Shown in pieces: positions 10,001-16,414 of a stretch of 64,000 nucleotides of DNA. Location of the stretch: contig NZ_JAGEOK010000001.1 of the NCBI RefSeq assembly GCF_017573545.1, positions 186,001-250,000 on the forward strand. The letters are read 5' to 3'. The number at the start of each line of letters is the position of its first letter. Position 1 is the stretch's first letter. Below the pieces are notes generated by a model that ran no database searches, was not told the origin of the DNA, and was given only the letters and a program-made list of their open reading frames with translations. The stretch is from Actinomadura nitritigenes (lineage in GTDB: Bacteria; Actinomycetota; Actinomycetes; Streptosporangiales; Streptosporangiaceae). Made by a program: the position numbers and the translations under genes.

Positions 10001-10247
10001 ACCGCAGGTCCCCGGGGACGCCGACGCCGACCGGGTCGAGGCGGCCGCCAGGGCCGCGCTCGGCGGCGCCCGCTACGACGCCGCCTACGCCGAGGGCGCC
10101 GCCCTCACCCGCGAGGAGGCCCTCGCGATCCTCGACGTCGGCGCCGGCCTCCCGTCGCCCGGCTCCTGGCGGCAGCTCACCGCCGACCGACCCGCCTCTG
10201 AGGTGCGGCCGGCGACACCGCCCACGGATCCGGCCGGCCACCGCTGA
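7014..10247 (+). CDS. SARP/AfsR-type transcriptional regulator (BTAD, NB-ARC, TPR)
   Basis: This 1077-residue multidomain activator has an OmpR-type winged-helix DNA-binding domain (about 1-92, FGILGPVEV start) and a bacterial transcriptional activation domain (about 95-240). A STAND/NB-ARC ATPase follows, with Walker A GPGGAGKTRL near residue 289 and a LLVLDNCEHV Walker B. The C-terminal 450 residues are TPR-like repeats. This is the full AfsR-type layout rather than the short SARP form. Such proteins bind direct heptameric repeats and activate secondary-metabolism or stress genes, with the ATPase acting as a switch. The ATG start is preceded by little obvious ribosome site. The nearest target candidates are its divergent neighbour and the MFS gene downstream. 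Confidence 0.9.
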   Translation: MLFGILGPVEVRGGGAETVPVGGPRVRALLAMLALDAGRLVTSERLIDGLYGEDPPAGAANALQSQVSRLRRGLGDAALVEGHPAGYRLLADRDAVDAHRFEALAQDGRRALGTGDHVRAAALLREALELWRGPALADVRSAPFAEAQAARLEEARAAVAEDHAEARLALGEFDAVIPELRDLLDARPLRERARALLMRALYGAGRQAEALEAFEDGRRVLADELGADPSPELADVHMAILRGDLEGPAAAQAAENVRLNLPAQLTSFVGRDDEVRRVGTMLAGGRLVTLLGPGGAGKTRLAVEAAAREDGEVCFVDLAPVDRTEVSRAVLGALGLREAGMMAGPGERPADAAERLVTALSGRRMLLVLDNCEHVVATVAPLAHRLLSACPLLRVLATSREALAITGEALWPLPPLALPPEGTPAAEVTRYPAVRLFADRAAAARPDFAVDDANVDAVLRICGALDGLPLAIELAAARLRSLPVEQVANRLDDRFRLLSRGNRTAAPRHQTLRAVVEWSWELLDEEEQTLARRLTVFSGGLTLEAASVVCDLDDVDELLVELADKSLLQSDGTRYRMLDTVRAFCAERLAEAGEDERFQRAHAAYFLDLARRAEPHLRGAEQLEWLGLLAADHGNLHAALRRSVRLDTVLALRLVAALSWYWWLRGRIEGASISSELLDVVGLDPPEGCEEEYVLCVMNAVSAGATGGRAQTWLDRAETLLHGIDRVLTYPSTIVQYALTAGPSRTQFAVFAVHVGQDPWAQALIHMSDGFLRQFSGEVDRAEEACTAAVAMFRECGDRWGTANSLDPLAQIADWRGDRERALELLDEALELTGQLGALEDTADLLYRRAEVLVHAGDPDGASAELERGIELARRAGAPDKVAGGYNGLAGIARTRGDLAEARRLYETALTQYASERFIARAARGTALVGLGWVAAAEGDAARARELFREALTISSDHPIFTYQAGAAVGLGGAALAEGDAERAARLAGVAARLRGPQVPGDADADRVEAAARAALGGARYDAAYAEGAALTREEALAILDVGAGLPSPGSWRQLTADRPASEVRPATPPTDPAGHR

Positions 10248-10326
10248 CGGTCGCGCGCACGGCCGCGCACGGGACGGTCAGCGGACGGTGCGCGCCCCGT
10301 CAGCGCGCCCCGCGAACCTTCCGGAC

Positions 10327-11883
10327 ATGTACTCCTCAGCCCGCAAATGGGGCACGTTCGCGATCTGCTGCCTGCTCGCCATCGTGCCGAACATCGACCT
10401 GACCGCGCTCAACCAGGCCGTCCCGCACCTGAGCGCCGACCTGCACCCGACGGCGACGCAGATCCTGTGGATCGCCGACGCCTACGGGTTCGCGCTCGCC
10501 GGACTGCTGATCACCATGGGCGGAATCGGCGACCGGATCGGGCACAAGAAGCTGCTGCTGGCGGGCACCGCGCTGTTCGCCGTCGCGTCCACCGTGACCG
10601 CGTACGCGCCGAGCGCCGAGCTGCTGATCGCCGCGCGGGCGCTGCTCGGCGTCGCCGGCGCGACCCTGATGCCGTCGGGGCTGTCGCTGATCCGACGGGT
10701 CTTCAGCGACCCGAAGGAGCGGACGATGGCGATCGGGATCTTCAGCGGGATCGGCGGCCTCGCGGTGGGCCTCGGGCCGGTCATCGGCGGCGCGCTGCTG
10801 GACCACTTCTGGTGGGGCTCGGTCTTCCTGATCAACGTGCCGATCATGGCCGCGGCGTTCCTCGCCGGCGCCTTCGTGCTGCCCGAGACGCGCTCCGCCG
10901 TGACCGGGCGGCTGGACCTGGTGAGCGTGCCGCTGTCCATCGCCGGCGTCCTCGGCCTGGTGTACGCGGTCAAGGAGGCGGCGGCGCACGGCGTGGACGA
11001 GCCCCGGGTGGCCGTCGCCGCCGTGATCGGCGCCGTCGCGCTGGCCGCGTTCTGGATCCGGCAGACCCGGACCGCCGAGCCGCTGATCGACGTCCGGCTG
11101 TTCCGCCGCGCCGCGTTCTCCGGCTCCGTCGGCACCAACATGTTCGCGATGTTCGCCCTGGTCGCCCAGTCGCTGATCTTCTCGCTGTTCTTCCAGCTGG
11201 CGCTCGGCTGGTCGCCGCTGAAGGCCGGCCTCGCCGGGCTGCCGGGCGCCGCGGGCGCCATGGTCGGCGGCGCCGCCCTCGCCCCGCCGCTGATCAACGC
11301 CCTGGGCCGCGCCCGGGTCGTCGCGATCGGCATGCTGGTCGCCGCCGGCGGGTTCTCCCTCTTCGTCACCGTCGGCCTCGACAGCACCTACTGGGTGATG
11401 CTCGCGGGGATGCTGATGTCCGGCAGCGGGATGGGCATGGCCCTGACCACGACCGCCGACACCGTCCTCGCGTCGGTCCCGAAGGACCGCTCCGGCGCCG
11501 CGTCAGCGATCTCCGAGACGGCCACCGAGCTGGGCGGCGCCCTCGGCATGGCGATCCTCGGCAGCGTCCTGAACGCCGTCTACCGCGACTCCCTGCACCT
11601 TCCGGCGAACGTCCCCGCCCCGGCCGCGTCGGCGGCCCGCGACTCCCTCGCCGGCGCGTTCGAGGCAGCGTCCGCCCTGCCCGCCAGGGTCGCCGGCCCG
11701 CTCCTCGGCGCCGCCCGCGACGCCTTCGTGGACGGCATGCACGGCGCCCTGCTCTGCAGCACGGGCCTCGCCGCCCTGGTCGGCGTCTTCGCCCTGGTCA
11801 CCCTCCGCTCCGTCCCCAAGGTCATCCCCGACGACACCCCCGCCGAGCCCCCCACCCCGACCCCCGCCCAAACCCCCCGCTAA
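10327..11883 (+). CDS. MFS drug exporter, DHA2 (14-TM, SmvA/QacA-like)
   Basis: A 518-residue, highly hydrophobic protein with about 14 predicted membrane helices. Motif A is visible as GDRIGHKKLL after the second helix. The antiporter motif C region follows (GLAVGLGPVIGGALLD). The QILWIADAYGFALAGLL segment is typical of SmvA/QacA-type proton-driven exporters of quaternary ammonium compounds and dyes. The start at ATG 10327 gives the usual short cytoplasmic N-terminus. It lies 79 nt after the SARP-type regulator on the same strand and could be in its regulon. A GC-rich hairpin follows the stop codon. Confidence 0.88.
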   Translation: MYSSARKWGTFAICCLLAIVPNIDLTALNQAVPHLSADLHPTATQILWIADAYGFALAGLLITMGGIGDRIGHKKLLLAGTALFAVASTVTAYAPSAELLIAARALLGVAGATLMPSGLSLIRRVFSDPKERTMAIGIFSGIGGLAVGLGPVIGGALLDHFWWGSVFLINVPIMAAAFLAGAFVLPETRSAVTGRLDLVSVPLSIAGVLGLVYAVKEAAAHGVDEPRVAVAAVIGAVALAAFWIRQTRTAEPLIDVRLFRRAAFSGSVGTNMFAMFALVAQSLIFSLFFQLALGWSPLKAGLAGLPGAAGAMVGGAALAPPLINALGRARVVAIGMLVAAGGFSLFVTVGLDSTYWVMLAGMLMSGSGMGMALTTTADTVLASVPKDRSGAASAISETATELGGALGMAILGSVLNAVYRDSLHLPANVPAPAASAARDSLAGAFEAASALPARVAGPLLGAARDAFVDGMHGALLCSTGLAALVGVFALVTLRSVPKVIPDDTPAEPPTPTPAQTPR

Positions 11884-11900
11884 CCCCCGTCGGCAGGTAT

Positions 11901-11928
11901 GGCCCGGTCCCGCTCCAGGGGCCGGGCC
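11901..11928 (+). terminator. Intrinsic terminator after the MFS gene
   Basis: Inverted repeat GGCCCGG-T-CCC / GGG-G-CCGGGCC with a 6-nt loop, 17 nt after the MFS stop codon and followed by a short T-containing run. It separates the MFS gene from the promoter of the SPFH operon. Confidence 0.6.
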
Positions 11929-11935
11929 TCCTCGT

Positions 11936-11965
11936 TTGAAAAAAGTGATATCACTTTGCTATGTT
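11936..11965 (+). promoter_or_regulatory. Sigma-70-type promoter of the SPFH operon
   Basis: TTGAAA (11936-11941) and TATGTT (11960-11965) are separated by 18 nt, a good vegetative-type promoter. Transcription would begin near 11972. That puts the ATG at 11961 inside the -10 element, so translation should start further in, at GTG 11994, which has AAGGAGGAGG before it. Confidence 0.6.
11942..11957. promoter_or_regulatory. 16-bp perfect palindromic operator inside the promoter spacer
   Basis: AAAGTGATATCACTTT is a perfect palindrome that fills the spacer between the -35 and -10 elements almost exactly. Binding there would block RNA polymerase. The second gene of the operon encodes a ribbon-helix-helix protein, a class that commonly autoregulates through such sites, so it is the obvious candidate repressor. 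Confidence 0.6.
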
Positions 11966-11993
11966 GGTGATACTCAAGGAGGAGGTGGCCGGC

Positions 11994-12905
11994 GTGGTGG
12001 ACGCTGGGGCGAGGGTGGAGATGCCGCGGCCGCGGATCGAGGAGCGGGCGGCGCGGGACCGCGGCGGGTGGCCGATGCTGGGGCTGGCCGCGGTGATCGT
12101 GCTGGCGGGGATCGCGGCGCTCGTGGCCGGGGTCAACGGGACGGGCGCGGCGTCGGTCGCCGGGGTCGCGGCCGGGATCGTGCTGATCATCGCCGGGCTG
12201 GTGCTCGCGCTCGGGCTGACGCCCGTCGCGCCGGGCGAGGCGCGGGTGCTGCAGCTGCTCGGACGGTACAAGGGGACGGTCCGCGAGGACGGGCTGCGGT
12301 GGGTGAACCCGCTGACGGAGCGGCGGAAGGTGTCGACCCGGATCCGCAACCACGAGACCGGCCTGGCGAAGGTCAACGACCTGGACGGCAACCCGATCGA
12401 GATCTCGGCGGTGGTCGTCTGGCAGGTGCACGACACCGCGCGGGCGGTATTCGAGGTGGACGACTTCGTGGAGTTCGTGGCGTTCCAGACCGAGGCGGCC
12501 GTCCGGCACATCGCGGGCAGCTTCCCGTACGACGCGGCGGAGCGGACGTCGCTGCGCGACAATGCCGACGAGATCACGGGGCAGCTGTCGGAGGAGCTGC
12601 GGCAGCGGGTCGCCTCGGCGGGCGTGGAGATCGTGGAGTCGCGGATCACCCGGCTGGCGTACGCGCCGGAGATCGCGCAGGCGATGCTGCGCCGGCAGCA
12701 GGCGGGCGCGGTCGTCGCGGCGCGGGAGCGGATCGTGGACGGGGCGGTCGGGATGGTGCAGCGGGCGCTGGACCGGCTGGACGAGGAGGACGTGGTGGAC
12801 CTGGACGAGGAGCGCAAGGCGGCGATGGTCAGCAACCTGCTGGTCGTGCTGTGCGCCGACCGGGACGCGCAGCCGGTGGTGAACACCGGCACGCTCTACC
12901 AGTGA
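11994..12905 (+). CDS. SPFH/band-7 domain membrane protein
   Basis: A 303-residue protein with two closely spaced N-terminal membrane helices (about residues 30-50 and 55-72). An SPFH domain follows at about 75-250, recognisable by [30 protein letters not shown] and [21 protein letters not shown] proteins oligomerise on the membrane and organise lipid microdomains or quality control. I place the start at GTG 11994 (or 11997), because the upstream ATG at 11961 overlaps the predicted -10 box while AAGGAGGAGG sits just before 11994. It is the first gene of a three-gene operon with the ribbon-helix-helix protein (9-nt gap) and GPP34 protein. Confidence 0.85.
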   Translation: MVDAGARVEMPRPRIEERAARDRGGWPMLGLAAVIVLAGIAALVAGVNGTGAASVAGVAAGIVLIIAGLVLALGLTPVAPGEARVLQLLGRYKGTVREDGLRWVNPLTERRKVSTRIRNHETGLAKVNDLDGNPIEISAVVVWQVHDTARAVFEVDDFVEFVAFQTEAAVRHIAGSFPYDAAERTSLRDNADEITGQLSEELRQRVASAGVEIVESRITRLAYAPEIAQAMLRRQQAGAVVAARERIVDGAVGMVQRALDRLDEEDVVDLDEERKAAMVSNLLVVLCADRDAQPVVNTGTLYQ

Positions 12906-12914
12906 CCGCGGGCA

Positions 12915-13259
12915 GTGGCGACCGAGCGCAAGAAGATCCTGCTGCGGCTCGACCCGGCCGTGCACGACGCGCTGGCGCGGTGGGCCGGGGACGAGCTGCG
13001 CAGCACGAACGCGCAGATCGAGTTCCTGCTGCGGCAGGCGCTGGCCGACGCCGGGCGGATGCCGGGGTCGGCGGGGCGGATGCGGGGGCCGGGCCGGCCG
13101 CGCAAGGCGCCCGGCGAGCACGGGGCACCGGACGGGCAGGGCGCACCGGACGGGCAGGGCGCACCGGACGGGCAGGGCGCACCGGACGGGCAGGGCGCAC
13201 CGGACGGGCAGGGGGCACCGGGCGAGCGGGGCTCGCGGCCGGGTGAAGGCGAGGGGTAG
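12915..13259 (+). CDS. Ribbon-helix-helix (Arc/CopG-like) protein with a repeat tail
   Basis: A 114-residue protein. Residues 1-50 read as an RHH DNA-binding fold: a basic strand (KKILLRLDPAVHDAL) then two helices (RWAGDELRSTNAQIEFLLRQAL), very similar to Arc-type domains of small actinobacterial regulators. The C-terminal half is disordered and basic (GPGRPRKAPGE, an AT-hook-like GRPRK), then consists of five PDGQGA units. The DNA for this tail is a tandem 15-bp repeat. The GTG start is 9 nt after the SPFH stop. The likely role is autoregulation of this operon through the palindrome at 11942-11957; partner binding to SPFH or GPP34 is also possible. Confidence 0.75.
   Translation: MATERKKILLRLDPAVHDALARWAGDELRSTNAQIEFLLRQALADAGRMPGSAGRMRGPGRPRKAPGEHGAPDGQGAPDGQGAPDGQGAPDGQGAPDGQGAPGERGSRPGEGEG
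13133..13214 (+). repeat. Tandem 15-bp coding repeat (PDGQGA units)
   Basis: About five copies of a 15-bp unit (CACCGGACGGGCAGG plus its GGCG-type junction) follow one another in frame, with only a base or two of change in the last copy. They encode repeated PDGQGA in the tail of the ribbon-helix-helix protein. Such near-identical units are prone to copy-number change between strains. Confidence 0.85.
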
Positions 13260-13262
13260 GGG

Positions 13263-13892
13263 ATGGTCGAGGTTCCGGAGACGCTGCCGGCGAGGATGTA
13301 CCTGCTGGCCTACGACCTGCGCAAGCAGCGGATGACGGCGCGGGGCGCGCGGCTCGGGTACGTGCTGCGGGGCGCGGCGCTGACCGAGCTGTTCCTGGAC
13401 GGGCGGCTGGAGGAGCTGCGGGGCCGGCCGGTGCCGGGCACGCCCGGCGCGGACCCGTACGGGCTGGTGGCGCAGATCTCGGCGTCGAAGCCGCGGCCCT
13501 GGCACCACTGGGTGCGCCGGGAGGCCCGGACCGCGGTCCGGACGGTGCGCGACGAGCTGGAGCGGGGCGGCTGGATCCGGGTGCGGGGGCGCCGGGTGCT
13601 GGGCCTGTTCCCGGCCGAGGAGGTCACCGTCCGGGACCCGCGGGTGGTGAAGCAGCTGTGGGGCGGGGCGTCGTCGGCGCTGCGGGGACGGCCGGTGGCG
13701 CATGTGAACAGCTATGACGCCGCCGCGGTGGCGCTGGCGGCGGCGGGCGAGCTGAAGTCGGTGCTGCCGGGGCCGGAGCGGCGGCGGCACAGGCGGCGGA
13801 TAGCGGAGTTGACGGCGCGGTCGGGTCCGGCGGCTCCGGCGGTGCGCAAGGTGATCCGCTCGCAGCGGGCCGCGGCGGCGGCGAGCTCCTGA
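13263..13892 (+). CDS. GPP34 (GOLPH3/Vps74-like) family protein
   Basis: A 209-residue protein of the GPP34 family. The N-terminal segment MYLLAYDLRKQRMTARGARLGYVLRGAALTELFL corresponds to the first helices of the fold, and the VVKQLWGG and DAAAVALAAAGEL segments also fit. Eukaryotic members bind phosphatidylinositol-4-phosphate; bacterial members are widespread in actinobacteria and uncharacterised, probably membrane-associated. It follows the ribbon-helix-helix gene by 3 nt and shares an operon with an SPFH protein. A shared role at the membrane surface is a fair inference. Confidence 0.85.
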   Translation: MVEVPETLPARMYLLAYDLRKQRMTARGARLGYVLRGAALTELFLDGRLEELRGRPVPGTPGADPYGLVAQISASKPRPWHHWVRREARTAVRTVRDELERGGWIRVRGRRVLGLFPAEEVTVRDPRVVKQLWGGASSALRGRPVAHVNSYDAAAVALAAAGELKSVLPGPERRRHRRRIAELTARSGPAAPAVRKVIRSQRAAAAASS

Positions 13893-13897
13893 CCCGG

Positions 13898-13943
13898 GCG
13901 GCGTGTCGCCCTCGTGAGCCGTGCCGCGGGGGCGACCCGCCGC
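13898..13943. terminator. Bidirectional terminator hairpin between GPP34 and Ohr
   Basis: GCGGC-GT-GTCGCC pairs with GGCGAC-CC-GCCGC around a 20-nt loop, in the 61-nt gap between two convergent genes. Confidence 0.5.
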
Positions 13944-13953
13944 GAGCCGGCGG

Positions 13954-14361
13954 TCACTCGATGACGAGCTCGACGGGGATGTTGCCGCGGGTGGCGTTGG
14001 AGTAGGGGCAGACCTGGTGGGCGCGCTCGACCAGCTCGCGGCCGTTCTCCAGGCCGTCGGGGAGCTCGACGCGCAGGACGACGCTGAGGCCGAAGCCCTT
14101 CTCGACGCTGCCGCCGATGCCGACCTCGGCGGTGACGGAGACGTCGCGGACGTCCTGGCGGGAGCCGCGGGCGACGGCGGCGAGGGCGCTGGCGAAGCAG
14201 GCGGCGTAGCCGGCGGCGAACAGCTGCTCGGGGTTGGTGCCGTCACCGCTGCCGCCCATCTCGCGGGGCGGGGCGAGGGCGAGGTCGAGGCGCCCGTCGG
14301 AGCTGACGGCGCGCCCGTCCCGCCCGTTGGCGGTGGCGACGGCGGTGTAGTGGGTGTCCAT
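13954..14361 (-). CDS. ohr: Organic hydroperoxide resistance protein (Ohr/OsmC family)
   Basis: This 135-residue thiol peroxidase reduces organic hydroperoxides. The peroxidatic cysteine is in the AAGYAACFASAL helix (Cys55) and the second in QVCPYSNATRGNI (Cys116). The conserved Arg is probably provided by the N-terminal region, and the NPEQLFAAGYAACF motif is diagnostic of Ohr. Length is standard. It is monocistronic, divergent from the acyltransferase gene. A palindrome just upstream of the ATG resembles an OhrR operator, implying peroxide induction. No ohrR gene is visible in the window. Confidence 0.9.
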   Translation of the reverse strand: MDTHYTAVATANGRDGRAVSSDGRLDLALAPPREMGGSGDGTNPEQLFAAGYAACFASALAAVARGSRQDVRDVSVTAEVGIGGSVEKGFGLSVVLRVELPDGLENGRELVERAHQVCPYSNATRGNIPVELVIE

Positions 14362-14385
14362 GCCGGTCCCTTCAATTGGTTGTCC

Positions 14386-14398
14386 CCAATTCAATTGG
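14386..14398. promoter_or_regulatory. Probable OhrR-type operator
   Basis: CCAATTCAATTGG is a perfect palindrome around a central C, 25 nt upstream of the ohr ATG. Outer TGT/ACA bases extend its symmetry after a 2-base break. It matches the AATT-N-AATT core of known OhrR operators (TACAATT-AATTGTA type). Confidence 0.55.
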
Positions 14399-14505
14399 AC
14401 ACACTTAAAGTGGGTCCAGTGCGGAGACCTACAAACTTCCAAGGGTCGAACTTGTAACGGCCCACCACCGCCGGGGCGGGGGCGGGCGCCATAGCGTTCT
14501 CGGAC

Positions 14506-15195
14506 ATGGACCCCGAACGCGTTGTCTATCCCCTGATGAAGTACGTCGTTCTCGGACCCGCGATGCGGGTGGCCTTCCTTCCGCGGGTGAGCGGCCTGCG
14601 GAACGTCCCGCGGACGGGGCCGGTGATCCTGGCGGCCAACCACCTGGCGTTCATCGACTCGTTCGTGCTGCCGCTGATCGTGCCCCGCCGGGTCCACTTC
14701 CTGGGCAAGCACGAGTACTTCACCGGGACCGGCGTGAAGGGCCAGGCGACCGCGACGTTCTTCCGCGGCGTCGGCGCGATCGCGGTGGACCGGTCGGGCG
14801 GGCGGGCCGCGCTCGACGCGCTCGACACCTGCGCGTCCGTGCTGGAGCGCGGCGACGTCTTCGCGATCCACCCCGAGGGGACCCGGTCGCCGGACGGGCG
14901 GCTCTACCGGGGCCGGACCGGGGTGGCGCGGCTGGCGATGCGCACCGGCGCGCCGGTCGTGCCGGTGGCCATCAAGGGCACCGACCGGATCCAGCCGCGC
15001 GGTCAGGTCGTCCCGAAGCCGGGCCGCATCGAGGTGCGGATCGGCGAGCCGATGCGGTTCGCGGGGCGCGACGCCGGGATGCCGCGCGGGAAGGTCGCCC
15101 GGGTCGTCACCGACGAGATCATGGACGCGATCCAGCACCTGTCGGGGCAGGAGTACGTGGACGACTACGCGCCGCGCCCCGCCGACACCCCCTGA
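14506..15195 (+). CDS. 1-acyl-sn-glycerol-3-phosphate acyltransferase family (PlsC)
   Basis: This 229-residue membrane-associated acyltransferase transfers an acyl chain to lysophosphatidate or a related acceptor. The catalytic HX4D motif is NHLAFID (about residues 46-52), the acceptor-binding motif is FRGVGAIAVDR (about 86-96), and block III is HPEGTRS (about 123-129). Block IV (PVVPVAIKGTD) is also intact. Only one weak N-terminal hydrophobic segment is present, as in soluble or peripheral actinobacterial homologues. It is followed closely by the exonuclease gene. Confidence 0.88.
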   Translation: MDPERVVYPLMKYVVLGPAMRVAFLPRVSGLRNVPRTGPVILAANHLAFIDSFVLPLIVPRRVHFLGKHEYFTGTGVKGQATATFFRGVGAIAVDRSGGRAALDALDTCASVLERGDVFAIHPEGTRSPDGRLYRGRTGVARLAMRTGAPVVPVAIKGTDRIQPRGQVVPKPGRIEVRIGEPMRFAGRDAGMPRGKVARVVTDEIMDAIQHLSGQEYVDDYAPRPADTP

Positions 15196-15241
15196 AAAAC
15201 CGGTCGTGGCGCCCGCCCGGGCGCCGGTACGGTCCCGGTCC

Positions 15242-15850
15242 ATGGACGAGCGGTTCGGACGGTACCTGAACGTCGTCGACGTCGAGGCGACGTGCTGGGA
15301 GCGCAAGGCGCCCGGGCAGGTGAACGAGATCATCGAGATCGGGCTGTGCGTCGTCGACCTGGAGGAGCGCCGGCGCGTCGCGAAGCACCGCGTCCTGGTG
15401 CGGCCGGAGCGGTCGGCGGTCGGCGCGTTCTGCACCGAGCTGACGGGGCTGACCCAGGAGGAGGTGGACGGCGGGATCTCCTTCGCCGAGGCGTGCGCGC
15501 TGCTGGAGCGCGAGCACCTGTCCCGTTTCCGGGCCTGGGCGAGCTGGGGCGACTACGACCGCAAGCAGTTCGAGCGGCAGTGCGCCGGGGGCGTCCGGTA
15601 CCCGTTCGGGCGGCGGCACACCAACGCCAAGGCCGCCTACTCCGCCGCGCACGGCCTGCCGCGCCGGCTGGGCATGGCGGGGGCGCTGCGGCACGCGGGG
15701 CTGCCGCTGGAGGGCCGGCACCACTGCGGCGCCGACGACGCGTGGAACATCGGCGCGCTCGTCCTCGACGTCGTGGGACGCGGCGCCTGGCCGGACGGGA
15801 CGGGCGTGACGGCGGGGGCCGGTGGGACCGGTGAGGCCGGGTCCGGCTGA
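15242..15850 (+). CDS. DEDDh-family 3'-5' exonuclease
   Basis: A 202-residue exonuclease-fold protein close to the KapD/ERI-1-like group. The catalytic acidic residues are visible: NVVDVEATCW (Exo I, D and E), WGDYDRKQFERQC (Exo II, D) and HHCGADDAWNIGAL (Exo III, H and D, giving DEDDh). A GLTQEEVD motif follows the first strand as in the family. I use ATG 15242, because the longer GTG frame from 15206 adds an unlike basic leader. The last 20 residues are a Gly/Thr-rich tail. Substrate (RNA or DNA) is not predictable. Confidence 0.83.
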   Translation: MDERFGRYLNVVDVEATCWERKAPGQVNEIIEIGLCVVDLEERRRVAKHRVLVRPERSAVGAFCTELTGLTQEEVDGGISFAEACALLEREHLSRFRAWASWGDYDRKQFERQCAGGVRYPFGRRHTNAKAAYSAAHGLPRRLGMAGALRHAGLPLEGRHHCGADDAWNIGALVLDVVGRGAWPDGTGVTAGAGGTGEAGSG

Positions 15851-15921
15851 GACGGGGGTTTGAGCGCGGGGCCCAGGGCACCCATCAAAGGGACGGACGC
15901 CGGAGACGACGGAGACGCGAC

Positions 15922-16368
15922 ATGGACATCAGCCTGGACCTCCTGCTCCCCCGGGAGACGGCGAGCGTCCCCGCGACGCGCAAGATCCTCGACGCGTCGC
16001 TGCAGGCCCTCGGGGTGGCCGAGAACATCCGGGACGACATCGAGGTGATGCTGACCGAGGCCTGCACGAACGTCATCAAGCACGCGCGGCGCGGTGACGA
16101 CTACACGGTGCGCGCCGTGATCCACGACGAGCGCTGCGTGATCAAGGTGATCGACTCGGGCCGGGGGTTCGACGCCGCACGGGTCCCCGAGCCCGACGCG
16201 GGCGCCGAGACCGGCCGCGGCCTGATGATCATGCGGTCGCTGGCGGACGACGTGCGGTTCGACTCCTACCCGGAGGACGGGGCGCTGGTCGCGCTGGAGA
16301 AGCACCTGGACTACGCCGCCGGCAGCATCGGCGGCCGGCTGGCCGAGAGCCGGAGCCCGCAGGGCTGA
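15922..16368 (+). CDS. ATP-binding anti-sigma regulatory factor (RsbW/SpoIIAB-like HATPase)
   Basis: A 148-residue GHKL ATPase domain protein: N-box EACTNVIKHA, G1 box DSGRGF and G2 box TGRGLMIM are all intact. Such actinobacterial proteins act as serine kinases of anti-anti-sigma factors or as phosphatase/sigma-factor switch partners. No sigma factor or anti-anti-sigma gene is adjacent, so the partner is elsewhere. The start ATG follows GGAGACG. The C-terminal 20 residues are a short polar tail outside the domain. Confidence 0.85.
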   Translation: MDISLDLLLPRETASVPATRKILDASLQALGVAENIRDDIEVMLTEACTNVIKHARRGDDYTVRAVIHDERCVIKVIDSGRGFDAARVPEPDAGAETGRGLMIMRSLADDVRFDSYPEDGALVALEKHLDYAAGSIGGRLAESRSPQG

Positions 16369-16414
16369 GCGGGGCGGCGGGCGGGTCGCCGGAGGCGGCG
16401 CCCCGCCCGCCCGC

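Noticed and set aside
13133..13214. CRISPR-like array
   Set aside because: The 15-bp units are contiguous, without spacers, and in frame within a gene.
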